Shown piece after piece: positions 7,868 to 16,393 of a DNA stretch of 50,750 nt (positions are counted from its first letter, which is position 1; each line of letters begins with the position of its first letter). Origin of the DNA: a virus; the IMG/VR virus record IMGVR_UViG_3300032050_000202, positions 1 through 50,750 of that record. One strand, 5' to 3'. Both the position numbers and the translations under genes were made by a program. Below the pieces are notes generated by a model, which saw nothing but the letters and a program-made list of their open reading frames with translations, was not told the origin of the DNA and made no database searches.

Positions 7868-9000
7868 CAGGCACCTTTCATCGCGGCTTCCAGACCACTC
7901 ATGAAGTCCTCAGGTTCCTCCGAGGGAGCCGATGGAATCGAACCCGACTTGGCCTTCGGTGCCACGCCGCCGCGCTTGGCGATGGACGCCTTGAGTTCAC
8001 CAATCTCCTTGATCGCCGCCTCATACTTTTCCTTGAGGGCTGGCAGGAGCACGGCTGCCTGGGTGGCGTAAGCCTGGATCTCCGGGGGAGCGTCCTGGAG
8101 GTCTGAGTTGAGGGCGTCCTGGGAGAGCTTGTCCAGGTCGCCACGGATGGACTCAGGCAGCGACTTGGAGAGGCTGTCCCAAACCTTCCTGGCGGACTCG
8201 GCCCGGACTGCCTTGGTCTGTTCCGCCTGCTTTGCCTGCTCCTCCTGACGCTTGGCCTCGACATACTTCAGTGACTCCTTGGCCTGGGCCTTCACCTGTT
8301 CACTGCGAAGGTAGAGGTTGCGGGCGTCATCCAGGGTTTTCTTGAACTCAAACTTGTCGAACTCGTTCATCCCCGAGGCAAGCTCCGCGAGCTGGGCGTT
8401 GCGCTCAAGCACGTTTTCCTGCATTGCGGCCTTGGCAATCGTGGCGATGGGGATCTCGTACTTTTGTGAGAACGCCTCGATCAATGACTCTGCGGCGGCA
8501 AGGGGCTGCGCGATGTTGTTGCGGTACTCCTCCGTCTGAGTGACATCCAGAAGCGCCATCTTGGACTCATATCCAGAGAGCTTCTCCTTGTAGGACTCCA
8601 GCTCCTTCTTGACGGCCTCGATCTCCGCCGTGTTCTGAGGAGTCTGAGGCTTGGATCGAAGCTCCTCCAATTCCTTCTTCAGGTTGTCCCTCTCCGTTTC
8701 AATGACCCGCTTGGCTTCCTTCTGTGCCTTCCAGTTGATCTTGGTCTTCTCACTGGCGGATTTAGGGAGGTCCGCCAGATCGGGATCGGCCTCCTCTTCC
8801 TTGGCAGCGGATTGCTCCTCTTCCTTGGCGGGTTCCTCAGGGGTTGCGTCCGGGTCCTCGGAGGTCTTGAAAAGACCCTCAAGAAAGCTGGAGGAATCCA
8901 GATCCTCGGGCGGAGGGGAGGCGTTCTCCGGGTTGGTTCCAACGGCGGCGGAGGCTTCCCCGCTTTCGATCATCTCCTGGCTTGCTTCGTTGTCGTTCAT
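7867..9000 (-). CDS. Capsid scaffold-like protein
   Basis: A 377-residue, highly charged protein with long Glu/Lys/Ala-rich helices. The N-terminal ~90 residues are acidic and disordered. Residues ~90-160 and ~225-270 look like coiled coils (KKELEELRSKPQ, VEAKRQEEQAKQAEQTKAV), and a Pro/Ser-rich linker leads to a short amphipathic C-terminal tail (EEPEDFMSGLEAAMKGA), typical of the scaffold segment that contacts the shell. It lies between portal and major capsid genes, the standard position of scaffold genes. No protease domain is visible. Confidence 0.8.
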   Translation of the reverse strand: MNDNEASQEMIESGEASAAVGTNPENASPPPEDLDSSSFLEGLFKTSEDPDATPEEPAKEEEQSAAKEEEADPDLADLPKSASEKTKINWKAQKEAKRVIETERDNLKKELEELRSKPQTPQNTAEIEAVKKELESYKEKLSGYESKMALLDVTQTEEYRNNIAQPLAAAESLIEAFSQKYEIPIATIAKAAMQENVLERNAQLAELASGMNEFDKFEFKKTLDDARNLYLRSEQVKAQAKESLKYVEAKRQEEQAKQAEQTKAVRAESARKVWDSLSKSLPESIRGDLDKLSQDALNSDLQDAPPEIQAYATQAAVLLPALKEKYEAAIKEIGELKASIAKRGGVAPKAKSGSIPSAPSEEPEDFMSGLEAAMKGA

Positions 9001-9012
9001 GGCGTGGTAGGG

Positions 9013-9288
9013 TTACTGTCGGGGTTTGATGTGCTCCCATTCCAGGGGAGTGTTTCTGGAAATCTTCTTCGTCGGCGTTGCCAGGGCGATCAGGTCATTG
9101 ATGGCCTTGTTGTACCCCGCCATGCTGGCGTGCCGGAGGGAGATGGTGGCGAGATCATTGGTGTTGAAGGAGGTTGCGCGGGACTCCTCCTTCAGCACCT
9201 CAATGGCGTCCTTGAGCGCACCTTCCTTCAAAAGCGCGGCAAGCTCCGTCATCGCGGTGGGTGAACGGTACCAGTCTTCGGTGGTCAT
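9013..9288 (-). CDS. Small helical protein between portal and scaffold genes
   Basis: A 91-residue, mostly helical protein (LAALLKEGALKDAIEVLKEES) with no recognised family. The pattern of a short N-terminal strand and two helical hairpins resembles small phage proteins found beside portal genes. Start and stop are tightly packed: its ATG overlaps the stop of the 59-aa gene upstream (ATGA), so translation is coupled. Confidence 0.6.
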   Translation of the reverse strand: MTTEDWYRSPTAMTELAALLKEGALKDAIEVLKEESRATSFNTNDLATISLRHASMAGYNKAINDLIALATPTKKISRNTPLEWEHIKPRQ

Positions 9289-9464
9289 TCCTTCACCTCC
9301 TCAACAACAAGTTTGAGCAAATGCGCCAGAGCCCTCTTGAGCTTGGACTGCCTGTAATCCAAGGCGACAGCCCTGCCCTTCCCCTCGGTGACAACCGATG
9401 GCTGGTAGATGCTGACCGTCTTGGTCTCCGTGTTTACCTTGAGGACGAATATGTGTTCTGTCAT
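9285..9464 (-). CDS. 59-residue protein in the portal-scaffold interval
   Basis: The ATG at 9464 opens a 59-codon frame ending in TGA at 9285-9287, overlapping the next start. It begins MTEHIFVLKVNTETKTV and ends in a helical tail, LAHLLKLVVEEVKE. It fills the gap between portal and the 91-aa gene exactly, with ATGA coupling, which is good evidence that it is translated. Function unknown. Confidence 0.6.
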   Translation of the reverse strand: MTEHIFVLKVNTETKTVSIYQPSVVTEGKGRAVALDYRQSKLKRALAHLLKLVVEEVKE

Positions 9465-9467
9465 GTG

Positions 9468-11726
9468 TCAAATCCTTGAACTTCTGGCGATCCTAGCAGC
9501 AGCTTCCGCGTCTGCAAGGGCCATGGCCTGACGAGTTTGCTCCTCTTTCAGACGCATTTCCTGGGCATGTTTCTCTTCCGCGAAACGCAGTTTTGCCGTG
9601 GCTTCAGCCACTTTCTGCTCCAGGGAGAGGTTGAGTTCACCTCCCTGGGCTGGCTGTTCCTGGGGTTGAGCCTGCTGTTCCCTGGCAATCTTCTCCGAAG
9701 CCTTGACAGCGTTGTTTACGATCTCACTGATTCTCTGGAGTTCCTGCTTGAACTGCGGGGCCGCAGGGTCGCCCATGATGAACTCAAGATGCGCCGTCGC
9801 GTGCTGGTAGAGTCCAACGAGAACCTGCGCGGCCTGGGCCAGGTCTATCTGACCCTGATCCGCAGCCTGCGCGATTTCCTGGAGCTTGCCGATGTGAACT
9901 GGCAGCTGGATGACGTGAAGCTCGCTCGGAAGAACGGGAACCTGCTCGCCGTTGAGGATCTGGTTGTTCTCAAGCAGGGCGATCTTGGCTTCTGTCGGGA
10001 TGCGCTGGCCTTCTTCAGCCGGGATGTAACGATCCGCAGCCTCAACGCCAGCAAGCGTCCGCACCATGTCACGAACCACCTGACGACGGCCCTGGGGGTC
10101 AAAGTTCTGGGAGAGCTGGAAGATCTGGCCGAAGAGCGCCGTCCTGGCCGCGCTTGATCCGTTTCCAATGGCTCGAACCACCTTGGACTTCTTGATGTCG
10201 ATGGCGACAATCGCCTCCACCGGAACCCCTCGCTCGACACAACGCGCCTTGAAGTCGTTCACCGCCAAACCGCCCGGATCTTCGGGATAGTAGTCCTGGC
10301 GGATCGTCCTGCGGAGCATCTCCTTGAGCAGCCTTTCCCAGGGGTTGTAGAACAGGTTCAGGGCCGCGATGTTGATGTTGGACAGGCTTTCCAGCTGGGC
10401 CTGAACCTCAAACTTGGAGCGCTCCTTCTGCGAGTTGAGAGCCGCCTCCGTCGTGTACTGCCCGGCGTGCTGCTGGAGAAGCCCGTCCAGATCCTGCAAC
10501 CCTGGGATGAGCTGGTTGGTCAGATTGGTCTGCGGAGGAGTCACCAGATTCACCCCCTGGGGAAACACCGAGAACGGGCCGATGTGCAGGGTGCTCAGGT
10601 CTTCCAAAGCCTCCTCGCTCTGCGGCTGGATCATGATCATGCTGCTCATCAGCACTCCGTCGTACATGCGGCAGCGCAGACGGTTCAGCCCCTGGACGGA
10701 GGAGAAGATCTTTGAGCCGAGACCACGGATGGAGTGGAGGTAGCCGTTGGAGCCGACCCCGTACATGAAGAGCGCGTATGCCTGGGAACAGTCGGCGTAC
10801 ACCTTTCTGCGCTGGAAGAGGAAGTTTTTCTGGTCGAGTTCAACGTCCTCGGTGAAGACGTATTGGGACACGGAGCCGTCCAGCTCCTTGATGAGCATGT
10901 GGACCAGCTTCACCTCCGTCGCCATCGCGCCGTTGGAATATCCAACGTCCCCGTTCTTGTAGAGACGCTCCACCTTCTCCCAGTTCTCCATCGCGGCTCC
11001 ATCCCGAGGATTGGCCTGATGTGCGTTTATCAAAGCCTGCTTCACCGCCTTGACGTTCCAGCCGACTTCCTCCGCCAGCTGCTCGTCGGCAATCTTGTGG
11101 TACAGCTCATGGGGAGGGCAGCTTCTGGCAAAGCAGGCGACCTCGATCTCCTCCTCGGAGGCACGGGTCTGCCGGGGAACCAGGAAGTCGCCCAGGGGGC
11201 TGATCTGAAACCGCCAGTCCATCTCGTCATCGAAATAGGCGACAACGACCCCGTGGGCCAGATACTGCTGAACCAAGTAGAGGTAGCGCGGGAAGAACTC
11301 CGGCCATGTACGAAGCATCCTGGTGAACTCCTCCGCCATGACGTTCTCCCAGTCCGCACGCATCTGCGGGTCCCCGTACCGTGTCGGCGTGGTGATCAGC
11401 GTGTCCACCGACTCGATCAGGTCCAGGTAAGGCGAGGTTGCCCGGTGAAGCATCAGCTCCGCCTGCCCCCAGTTGACGTTGCACATCTCACCAAGACCAT
11501 TCTGCACCAGCTCCGAGGGGTCGTAGGGAGGCTCCCCGTCGATCATCGCCTGGATTCTTGCACGCTCCCTGGCCGAGAACTCATCCGCCTTCCTCAGGAT
11601 CTTGTAAACGTTCCTCGCCTGCTGGGCGTCCTTGATCCGGGCTTTCGTCAGCAGCTTCCCATCCTCGGCGGTGGGAACCAGGGGTGCGGTGCCAAGAGGC
11701 AGGGTGTCGGTGATGGTGTCGAGCAT
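9468..11726 (-). CDS. Portal (head-tail connector) protein
   Basis: A 752-residue protein assigned as portal by size, position and composition. It lies downstream of the terminase and upstream of the scaffold-like and capsid genes. It has alternating helical and beta segments typical of portals and a long Gln/Glu-rich helical C-terminus (residues ~660-752, AQPQEQPAQGGELNLSLEQ and following) that could form the barrel or crown. Its length is at the upper end for portals and matches podovirus-type large portals. It forms the dodecameric DNA channel. No SD sequence precedes its ATG. Confidence 0.85.
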   Translation of the reverse strand: MLDTITDTLPLGTAPLVPTAEDGKLLTKARIKDAQQARNVYKILRKADEFSARERARIQAMIDGEPPYDPSELVQNGLGEMCNVNWGQAELMLHRATSPYLDLIESVDTLITTPTRYGDPQMRADWENVMAEEFTRMLRTWPEFFPRYLYLVQQYLAHGVVVAYFDDEMDWRFQISPLGDFLVPRQTRASEEEIEVACFARSCPPHELYHKIADEQLAEEVGWNVKAVKQALINAHQANPRDGAAMENWEKVERLYKNGDVGYSNGAMATEVKLVHMLIKELDGSVSQYVFTEDVELDQKNFLFQRRKVYADCSQAYALFMYGVGSNGYLHSIRGLGSKIFSSVQGLNRLRCRMYDGVLMSSMIMIQPQSEEALEDLSTLHIGPFSVFPQGVNLVTPPQTNLTNQLIPGLQDLDGLLQQHAGQYTTEAALNSQKERSKFEVQAQLESLSNINIAALNLFYNPWERLLKEMLRRTIRQDYYPEDPGGLAVNDFKARCVERGVPVEAIVAIDIKKSKVVRAIGNGSSAARTALFGQIFQLSQNFDPQGRRQVVRDMVRTLAGVEAADRYIPAEEGQRIPTEAKIALLENNQILNGEQVPVLPSELHVIQLPVHIGKLQEIAQAADQGQIDLAQAAQVLVGLYQHATAHLEFIMGDPAAPQFKQELQRISEIVNNAVKASEKIAREQQAQPQEQPAQGGELNLSLEQKVAEATAKLRFAEEKHAQEMRLKEEQTRQAMALADAEAAARIARSSRI

Positions 11727-11728
11727 GG

Positions 11729-12649
11729 TCAGCGGTTAGCGGGCGGCCTTCCTGGCTTGCGCTTGACGGGAAGAGTAACCTCTTCCACCGGGATTGTCGA
11801 GGGAGAGGCGTCCTCCGCCGGGGGCTCGTCCGGGGTCTGGATGGTCTCCGCATCCTTTTCCATCTGGGCTTTGAGCAGAGCCTCCTTCCTTGTCATGATG
11901 GAGATGGTCGGCTCTTTTGGAACAAACGGCTGGTATGTCGGAGCCTCCACGACAACCCGCTCGGTGGCCGGGGGAGGCACAGCGTATCCAAGCATCTCGT
12001 CAATGACCGCCTCGTTGATCAAACGGGTGGCGACCACCGCTGAACCCGCATGACCAAGACGGAAGTTCGGATTGTACTCCGCGTTGGCAATCAGACCCGA
12101 CAAATGTGCCATGTGGAACGTTTCACGGGCCTTGAGAGACTCATGATGCGTCGTGGCGTTGAGCAGACGAGTGCGGATGGACTTGAGCAGGTTGGGTGGA
12201 TAGACTGCGGATTCCAAGAGATACGGATCTCCATCGGCAGCTCGGGTCACGCCGTTGTTGTCCTTGTACATCCTCGGGGTGTAGGCCGCGCATCCAAGGA
12301 GGGTCTTGCCGCTCTGAAGCAGTTCCGAGGCCAGCTTGTCCGCCCAATCAGGAGAAAGAGGAACCGTGTTGTGGGTCAGCAGGAACCAAGGTGCTGTCGT
12401 CTCCTTCGAGGCGATGTGCTGGAACACCTCGTTGTCCAGCATCGGCTGGTGACGATTGACCCCAGGCAGGCTGTCGTCCAGCTGGATGTCCAAGCCGTCG
12501 AACATGCGCTGGATGTCCTCCTTGCGCAGCTTCGTGCAGTAGATTTTGTAGCTGTGCTTGCTGCCAAGAGGCGACCACTTCTTCAGCAGTTGAGCCAGCT
12601 TTGCCAGTTTTGGGAATGTGGCCGATGGTGCGGCGATGGCGATGTTCAT
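11729..12649 (-). CDS. Glycosyltransferase-like protein with C-terminal AT-hook-like motif
   Basis: Start taken at 12649 (MNIAIAAPS), because an upstream extension would overlap the terminase stop without benefit; this gives 306 residues. The first ~110 residues contain a WFLLTHNTVPLSPDW segment and a following LLGCAAYTP strand, which resemble GT-A-type nucleotide-sugar transferases seen in phage structural clusters, although no clear DxD motif is visible. The C-terminal ~70 residues are Pro/Glu-rich and end in KRKPGRPP, a good match to the minor-groove-binding AT-hook core (GRP flanked by basic residues). Function is uncertain: sugar transfer to virion protein or DNA is possible. The position between large terminase and portal is unusual for such an enzyme. 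Confidence 0.5.
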   Translation of the reverse strand: MNIAIAAPSATFPKLAKLAQLLKKWSPLGSKHSYKIYCTKLRKEDIQRMFDGLDIQLDDSLPGVNRHQPMLDNEVFQHIASKETTAPWFLLTHNTVPLSPDWADKLASELLQSGKTLLGCAAYTPRMYKDNNGVTRAADGDPYLLESAVYPPNLLKSIRTRLLNATTHHESLKARETFHMAHLSGLIANAEYNPNFRLGHAGSAVVATRLINEAVIDEMLGYAVPPPATERVVVEAPTYQPFVPKEPTISIMTRKEALLKAQMEKDAETIQTPDEPPAEDASPSTIPVEEVTLPVKRKPGRPPANR

Positions 12650-12692
12650 GGTATGAATGTCGGGGGATGGAGTAGCTGGGATTCCAAGGATG

Positions 12693-14483
12693 TCAACGGT
12701 TGGCGAACATTCGTCCGAATTTAATTGCCATGTTCTTGGCCTTGCGGTTGATGCCAAAGGTTCCGTTCTCAGGGTCGGAGGCAGCTCGTGCCTTGCTGGA
12801 CATGTTCAGACGCTGGCGAGCCAAAAAAAGGCAGATCAACGCAGAATCCGCGAGGTCCGGGCTTTTGCCTGTGCGCTTCTTCATCTCCAACTTGGACTCG
12901 ACCTGCACCTTGCCTTTCTGCTTGGTGACGTAGGATCTGGCGCAGAGTTCGCGTGCCAAGGGTGGCGAGATGCCCTTGATCTGCCCGGACTGCATGTATT
13001 CGCGTCCGACGAACCAAATCTCAGAGACTTTGTTGACATAGACCTCCTTGGATGGGCGGCTGTCGGTTCCACTCGCGGGCATGTCCGAGGCACTCCCCGA
13101 GAAGTTAACTTCCAGGAAGTCCCCTCCCCAGCGAGCGCGAACCATGTCACAGAAGGGCTTACCCGCACCAGTTCCGTCGATTCCAAGGTGTTTGAGCTGG
13201 ACTCCCCGCTTCTGGCAGGCGCGAACCAGGAGATCAACGATCTGCTCAGTTCGGGAGGATGTCTTGTTGGTCGCGTCCTCCTGAAGCTCCTCGAAGTCCG
13301 TCCATTCCAAAGTCTTCAGCCCGTCCAGGTTGTAGCCGACTTTGCCAAAGTAGAGAACAGAGCGGTCTCCGCCGTTGGTGAAGGAGGGGTCGAAGCCTGC
13401 GACGAGAGTAGGAGGTTCGCGCCAAATGGCGGGGCTGTTTGCCTCGTAGCTCAGGATGTCGGCTTCCGAGAAGATGGATTCCTCGCTGCCTGTCGGACAC
13501 CAGAATCCCTTGACCATTCGGTAGTAACGAAGTGTCTTGACTCCAAGACGTTTTTGGAAGTCATCCAGCTTCTCCTGCGTCATCATGTAGGGGTAGATGG
13601 TCTTGCCTGCCTGGATGTTCGGAGACTTCTCCGCGTCAAACCGGATGCAGAATCCCTTCTTGGTCTTCCACTCGTAGTCCAACTCGGTGATGGAGTTCCA
13701 ACCTGTCTCTGGCTCACAGAACACGCCGAAGGGGTCGAAGTAGCTGTTCGGGTTCCCGATTCCGATCATCTGAAACTCGGGGTTCGCTGCCAAGTTGGAC
13801 TCGGCGGCGTTGATCAGAGCCTCGGATAGCTCGGGCAACTCGTCTGCGATCAGGATGACCCGTGTGCCTTTGAACCCGATGACCTTGCCAATGGACTCCT
13901 TGGCCTTCGACTTTTCCCCTGCAATGAGGGTCAGTCCCTGCCTGTCGGAGCGCATGTCCCCCGATTTGTAGCGGATCATGCCTGCGGAAGAGGCAAGTTC
14001 TCCTGGCATGTTGGCCTCCCCTCCAAGAAGCTGGGCTGCTGCCATCCAATACTCTTCGACTTCGCCCCAAACCCGCTGACGGGAATCCTTGAGCGAGGTT
14101 GAGGTCAGTAGCACCTTCGTCTCTGTCGGCGCGGCCATGAAGTTCACGATCCCCCAAAGCGCACCACCAATTCGGGTCTTGCCCGAGGACGCGCAGCCTG
14201 CGATGGCCAAGTATTTATGTTCACATAGGTGTTCAACCATTCGCTCGGCCCAGGGATTCCAGTCAACTTTCTTTGTTGACTTGGGGTGATTCCAGATGGC
14301 ATTGACGATGTTTTTGAAGTGGACATGTGCTCCCGGGCACTCGGGTCCCTTGATCCGGTGACGGAATGCCTGGAACTCGATGAGCAGATCAGTTGGCGGT
14401 TTCCCGTTCTGGGGTGCCCAGAGCTTGCCGTACTTCATACGGTAGCCTTGGGTCACATAGCGGGCGATCTGCTCTTCGGTCAT
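12693..14483 (-). CDS. terL: Terminase large subunit (packaging ATPase/nuclease)
   Basis: A 596-residue protein with complete terminase architecture. Walker A is GCASSGKT (96-103) and Walker B is VILIADE (209-215, with the catalytic glutamate after the aspartate). A coupling motif follows near IGIGNPNS (240-247). The C-terminal RNase H-like nuclease has acidic residues D365 (AGFDPSF), D436 (GIDGTG) and D543/D546 (SPDLADSA). It pumps DNA into the prohead and cuts it at headful or cos ends. The N-terminal ~90 residues precede the ATPase and probably contact the small subunit. The preceding 131-bp gap to the small-subunit candidate holds a small inverted repeat. Confidence 0.95.
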   Translation of the reverse strand: MTEEQIARYVTQGYRMKYGKLWAPQNGKPPTDLLIEFQAFRHRIKGPECPGAHVHFKNIVNAIWNHPKSTKKVDWNPWAERMVEHLCEHKYLAIAGCASSGKTRIGGALWGIVNFMAAPTETKVLLTSTSLKDSRQRVWGEVEEYWMAAAQLLGGEANMPGELASSAGMIRYKSGDMRSDRQGLTLIAGEKSKAKESIGKVIGFKGTRVILIADELPELSEALINAAESNLAANPEFQMIGIGNPNSYFDPFGVFCEPETGWNSITELDYEWKTKKGFCIRFDAEKSPNIQAGKTIYPYMMTQEKLDDFQKRLGVKTLRYYRMVKGFWCPTGSEESIFSEADILSYEANSPAIWREPPTLVAGFDPSFTNGGDRSVLYFGKVGYNLDGLKTLEWTDFEELQEDATNKTSSRTEQIVDLLVRACQKRGVQLKHLGIDGTGAGKPFCDMVRARWGGDFLEVNFSGSASDMPASGTDSRPSKEVYVNKVSEIWFVGREYMQSGQIKGISPPLARELCARSYVTKQKGKVQVESKLEMKKRTGKSPDLADSALICLFLARQRLNMSSKARAASDPENGTFGINRKAKNMAIKFGRMFANR

Positions 14484-14523
14484 GTTTTACGATGTAAATA
14501 CGTCTTTATTTAACAGTCAACTA

Positions 14524-14547
14524 TTCTCATTTCTGAGAAAATTTTTT
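14524..14547 (+). other. Inverted repeat plus T-run between terminase genes
   Basis: TTCTCA (14524-14529) and TGAGAA (14534-14539) form a 6-bp stem with a 4-nt loop, followed on the plus strand by AAAATTTTTT. It lies in the 131-bp gap between the small- and large-terminase genes. It could be a terminator for rightward RNA or a packaging-recognition element; neither is proved. Confidence 0.35.
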
Positions 14548-14614
14548 CTGGACTGAGCGTAGTAACCCCGGCGGGAAGGGGAAAGGGCGGGGGCACCCGT
14601 GGCGTGTCGGCGGC

Positions 14615-15136
14615 TCATGGCGCGGGAACCTCCGGCAAGTGGAGGGGGGTTCCCCCTATGGGGGGAGGGTCCATTGTCGTGGCTGGCGGGAAATTGGTGG
14701 AAAGATCGATGAACCCAGGGGACTCGTTTGATGATGTAGCAGGGAAGTTTATGGAGACTACGGAAGCGGCGGAATCTAGGCCGAACGCCTGATTGCCGAG
14801 CTTAACAGCGGTGGCGATGTCCGACCAGCTTTCCAAGGCTGGAGGTAGGGCGGCGGCAAGAGCTTGCTCGACGAGGGCCGCGACTCGTTCGCGGTGGAGT
14901 TCGCCCCGACGAGCCAAAGATTCGCCTGCAACGACCGTGGGCGGGGGGAGAGTGGGGGCGTTTGCTATCGGCACGACCTCCCTGGGCTTAGGCCATTTTT
15001 CCCGAGTGGCGCGGCGTTTAACTGTTTCATAATTGAGACCATAACGCTCCGCAGCATCCCGCAGGCTTGCACCTAAAAGGTAGGCATCGCGGATTGCCTG
15101 CCACGTCTCGGTTTCAATGCGTCTAGCTGTTATCAT
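14615..15136 (-). CDS. Terminase small subunit candidate (HTH DNA-binding protein)
   Basis: The start at 15136 gives 173 residues; the frame extends further upstream but would cross a terminator. Residues 1-50 contain a clear helix-turn-helix (AYLLGASLRDAAERYGLNYETVKRR), the usual DNA-binding module of small terminase subunits. It is followed by a basic linker, a helical middle (ALVEQALAAALPPALESW) suitable for oligomerisation, and a Pro-rich C-terminus. Position directly upstream of the large terminase supports the assignment. A transcription factor of similar build is the alternative. Confidence 0.7.
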   Translation of the reverse strand: MITARRIETETWQAIRDAYLLGASLRDAAERYGLNYETVKRRATREKWPKPREVVPIANAPTLPPPTVVAGESLARRGELHRERVAALVEQALAAALPPALESWSDIATAVKLGNQAFGLDSAASVVSINFPATSSNESPGFIDLSTNFPPATTMDPPPIGGTPLHLPEVPAP

Positions 15137-15152
15137 GTGATTATGAGCGCAT

Positions 15153-15189
15153 AAAAAAGCCCCGACCGAGCAAAAAGCAAGGCCGGGGC
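15153..15189 (-). terminator. Rho-independent terminator of the amidoligase cassette
   Basis: The stem 15159-15167 (GCCCCGACC) against 15181-15189 (GGCCGGGGC) has one G-T type wobble and a 13-nt loop. Read leftward it is followed by a six-T tract (15153-15158). It lies 17 bp beyond the last cassette gene and separates that cassette from the terminase operon. Confidence 0.85.
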
Positions 15190-15206
15190 CGATGGACCGA
15201 GGGAGG

Positions 15207-15434
15207 CTAGAGTTCGACCACGCTCCCAATCATCCACAAGGGAGAATGCCGGGAGCGGGTGGCGTGGATGGAGTACATACATGGCGTGCAACGCACGACC
15301 ACCGCAGACCCCAGACGAGCGCGGCACCTGCGCGCCTCCTCCTGGATCACCTCCCGGAGGGCAGCGCGAGCCGCCCCCAGGGTGGAAAACCGATCCGCAC
15401 TTAATAAATGACCGCTAAATTTGAGAGCGTACAT
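15207..15434 (-). CDS. Small protein, last gene of the amidoligase cassette
   Basis: A 75-residue protein (MYALKFSGHLLSADRFSTLG, then an Arg/Ala-rich helix AARAALREVIQEEARRCRAR). It starts 7 bp after the glutamine amidotransferase stop and ends just before the cassette terminator, so it is co-transcribed with it. Residues 46-55 hold VVVRCTPCMY, a CxxC pair. No family recognised. A substrate protein or accessory factor for the amidoligase is a speculation worth noting, because small proteins often accompany these enzymes. Confidence 0.6.
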   Translation of the reverse strand: MYALKFSGHLLSADRFSTLGAARAALREVIQEEARRCRARLGSAVVVRCTPCMYSIHATRSRHSPLWMIGSVVEL

Positions 15435-15440
15435 ATGGGT

Positions 15441-16358
15441 TTATTTGTCCGGCCAGTCTGGAAATTTAGACGTGCTACCTTTAAGCTCCGACGGCGCAGG
15501 CGGCTCGTTTGTCCACCTCCCCTTTTTATCGCGCCTCCAGCTGCCCCAGCGATCCGCGCCGGACTTCGGCTGCTTTGCCCCCTTGCTTGTCCACGGCTCG
15601 CCCACCTCATCCCCAAACGCCGTACTTGCCTTGCTACTAAGCGCAGCATACGCAGCCCACGGTTCGACCTCGCGTGTCTCCCACTGCCCAGACTCAGTGA
15701 GGCTGTGCCAAACATAGGGGGCGACCTCATACGGACGCGGCGTAGACTCCTGGACAATGCCCCGCAGAAGCTCAGGCGTGCTGGCAAAAGCCCAAGCATC
15801 GAGCGATGGCACCCTTGCGACGTAGAGCGGAGCACGCGAGTCACGGAGAGCGAAAAACCGCCCCTCAGGATCAGTACCGAGGATTGCAAGGTACCCGGAA
15901 AGCTCCGAGTGGAGCTTGTCAGGCCCGCCGCTTTTGGCAAGGCTCTCGACGATATGCATGGAGTCACAAGACCGCCGAGCTTTACCAGACGACTCGACAA
16001 CCCCATTATGCACGAGCGTCCAATCCTCAAAAGCGTGAGGGTGAGCATTAACGGCACCACGGGCGCACGTTGCCGTCCGAGCGTGAGCAATGAGCGCAGG
16101 CCCAGGGCCGGACCAGGCCCCCGCAACGATGCAATCAGCAGACACCTGGACGCCCCCGAGCGACTCGCGGATGGCTGGCCACTCATTCGGACCTGGCCAC
16201 TGTGCCGGACTGTCCCAGCGCTCCGAGAACGAGCCGAGCGCATACCCCCAGCCGTCCCGCTGCGTTGAGGTGAGTTGAGCGTGAGCGCGGGTAATGAGAG
16301 CGCAAAGCGCGGACTCGGACAGTTTGCTAGTATTGGTAAGGCCAAAGATTTTACACAT
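15441..16358 (-). CDS. Class II glutamine amidotransferase (Ntn hydrolase)
   Basis: A 305-residue protein. Cys2 after the initiator Met is the N-terminal nucleophile (MCKIFGLTN). The family glutaminase motifs are in order: RDGWGYA (34-40), HARTAT (92-97), NAHP (104-107) and LVHNGVVE (115-122). These bind glutamine and form the oxyanion hole, releasing ammonia. The C-terminal ~70 residues are basic and low-complexity (SKGAKQPKSGADRWGSWRR). There is no synthetase domain, so ammonia would be passed to a partner, most simply the adjacent amidoligase, whose stop is 35 bp upstream of this start. This pairing is known in bacterial and phage amidoligase operons. Confidence 0.9.
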   Translation of the reverse strand: MCKIFGLTNTSKLSESALCALITRAHAQLTSTQRDGWGYALGSFSERWDSPAQWPGPNEWPAIRESLGGVQVSADCIVAGAWSGPGPALIAHARTATCARGAVNAHPHAFEDWTLVHNGVVESSGKARRSCDSMHIVESLAKSGGPDKLHSELSGYLAILGTDPEGRFFALRDSRAPLYVARVPSLDAWAFASTPELLRGIVQESTPRPYEVAPYVWHSLTESGQWETREVEPWAAYAALSSKASTAFGDEVGEPWTSKGAKQPKSGADRWGSWRRDKKGRWTNEPPAPSELKGSTSKFPDWPDK

Positions 16359-16393
16359 AATGATTTAGATTTAGAAGGTTGATTGATAGGAGA

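Noticed and set aside
10734-12053. A 439-codon open frame antisense to portal and the glycosyltransferase-like gene
   Set aside because: Shadow of high-GC third positions; no motif, and it crosses a gene boundary on the other strand.
12657-13829. A 390-codon frame antisense to the large terminase
   Set aside because: Same reasons; the terminase motifs prove the opposite strand is coding.
14604-14792. Plus-strand frame opposite the small-terminase candidate
   Set aside because: Gly/Pro-rich shadow of the minus-strand gene.
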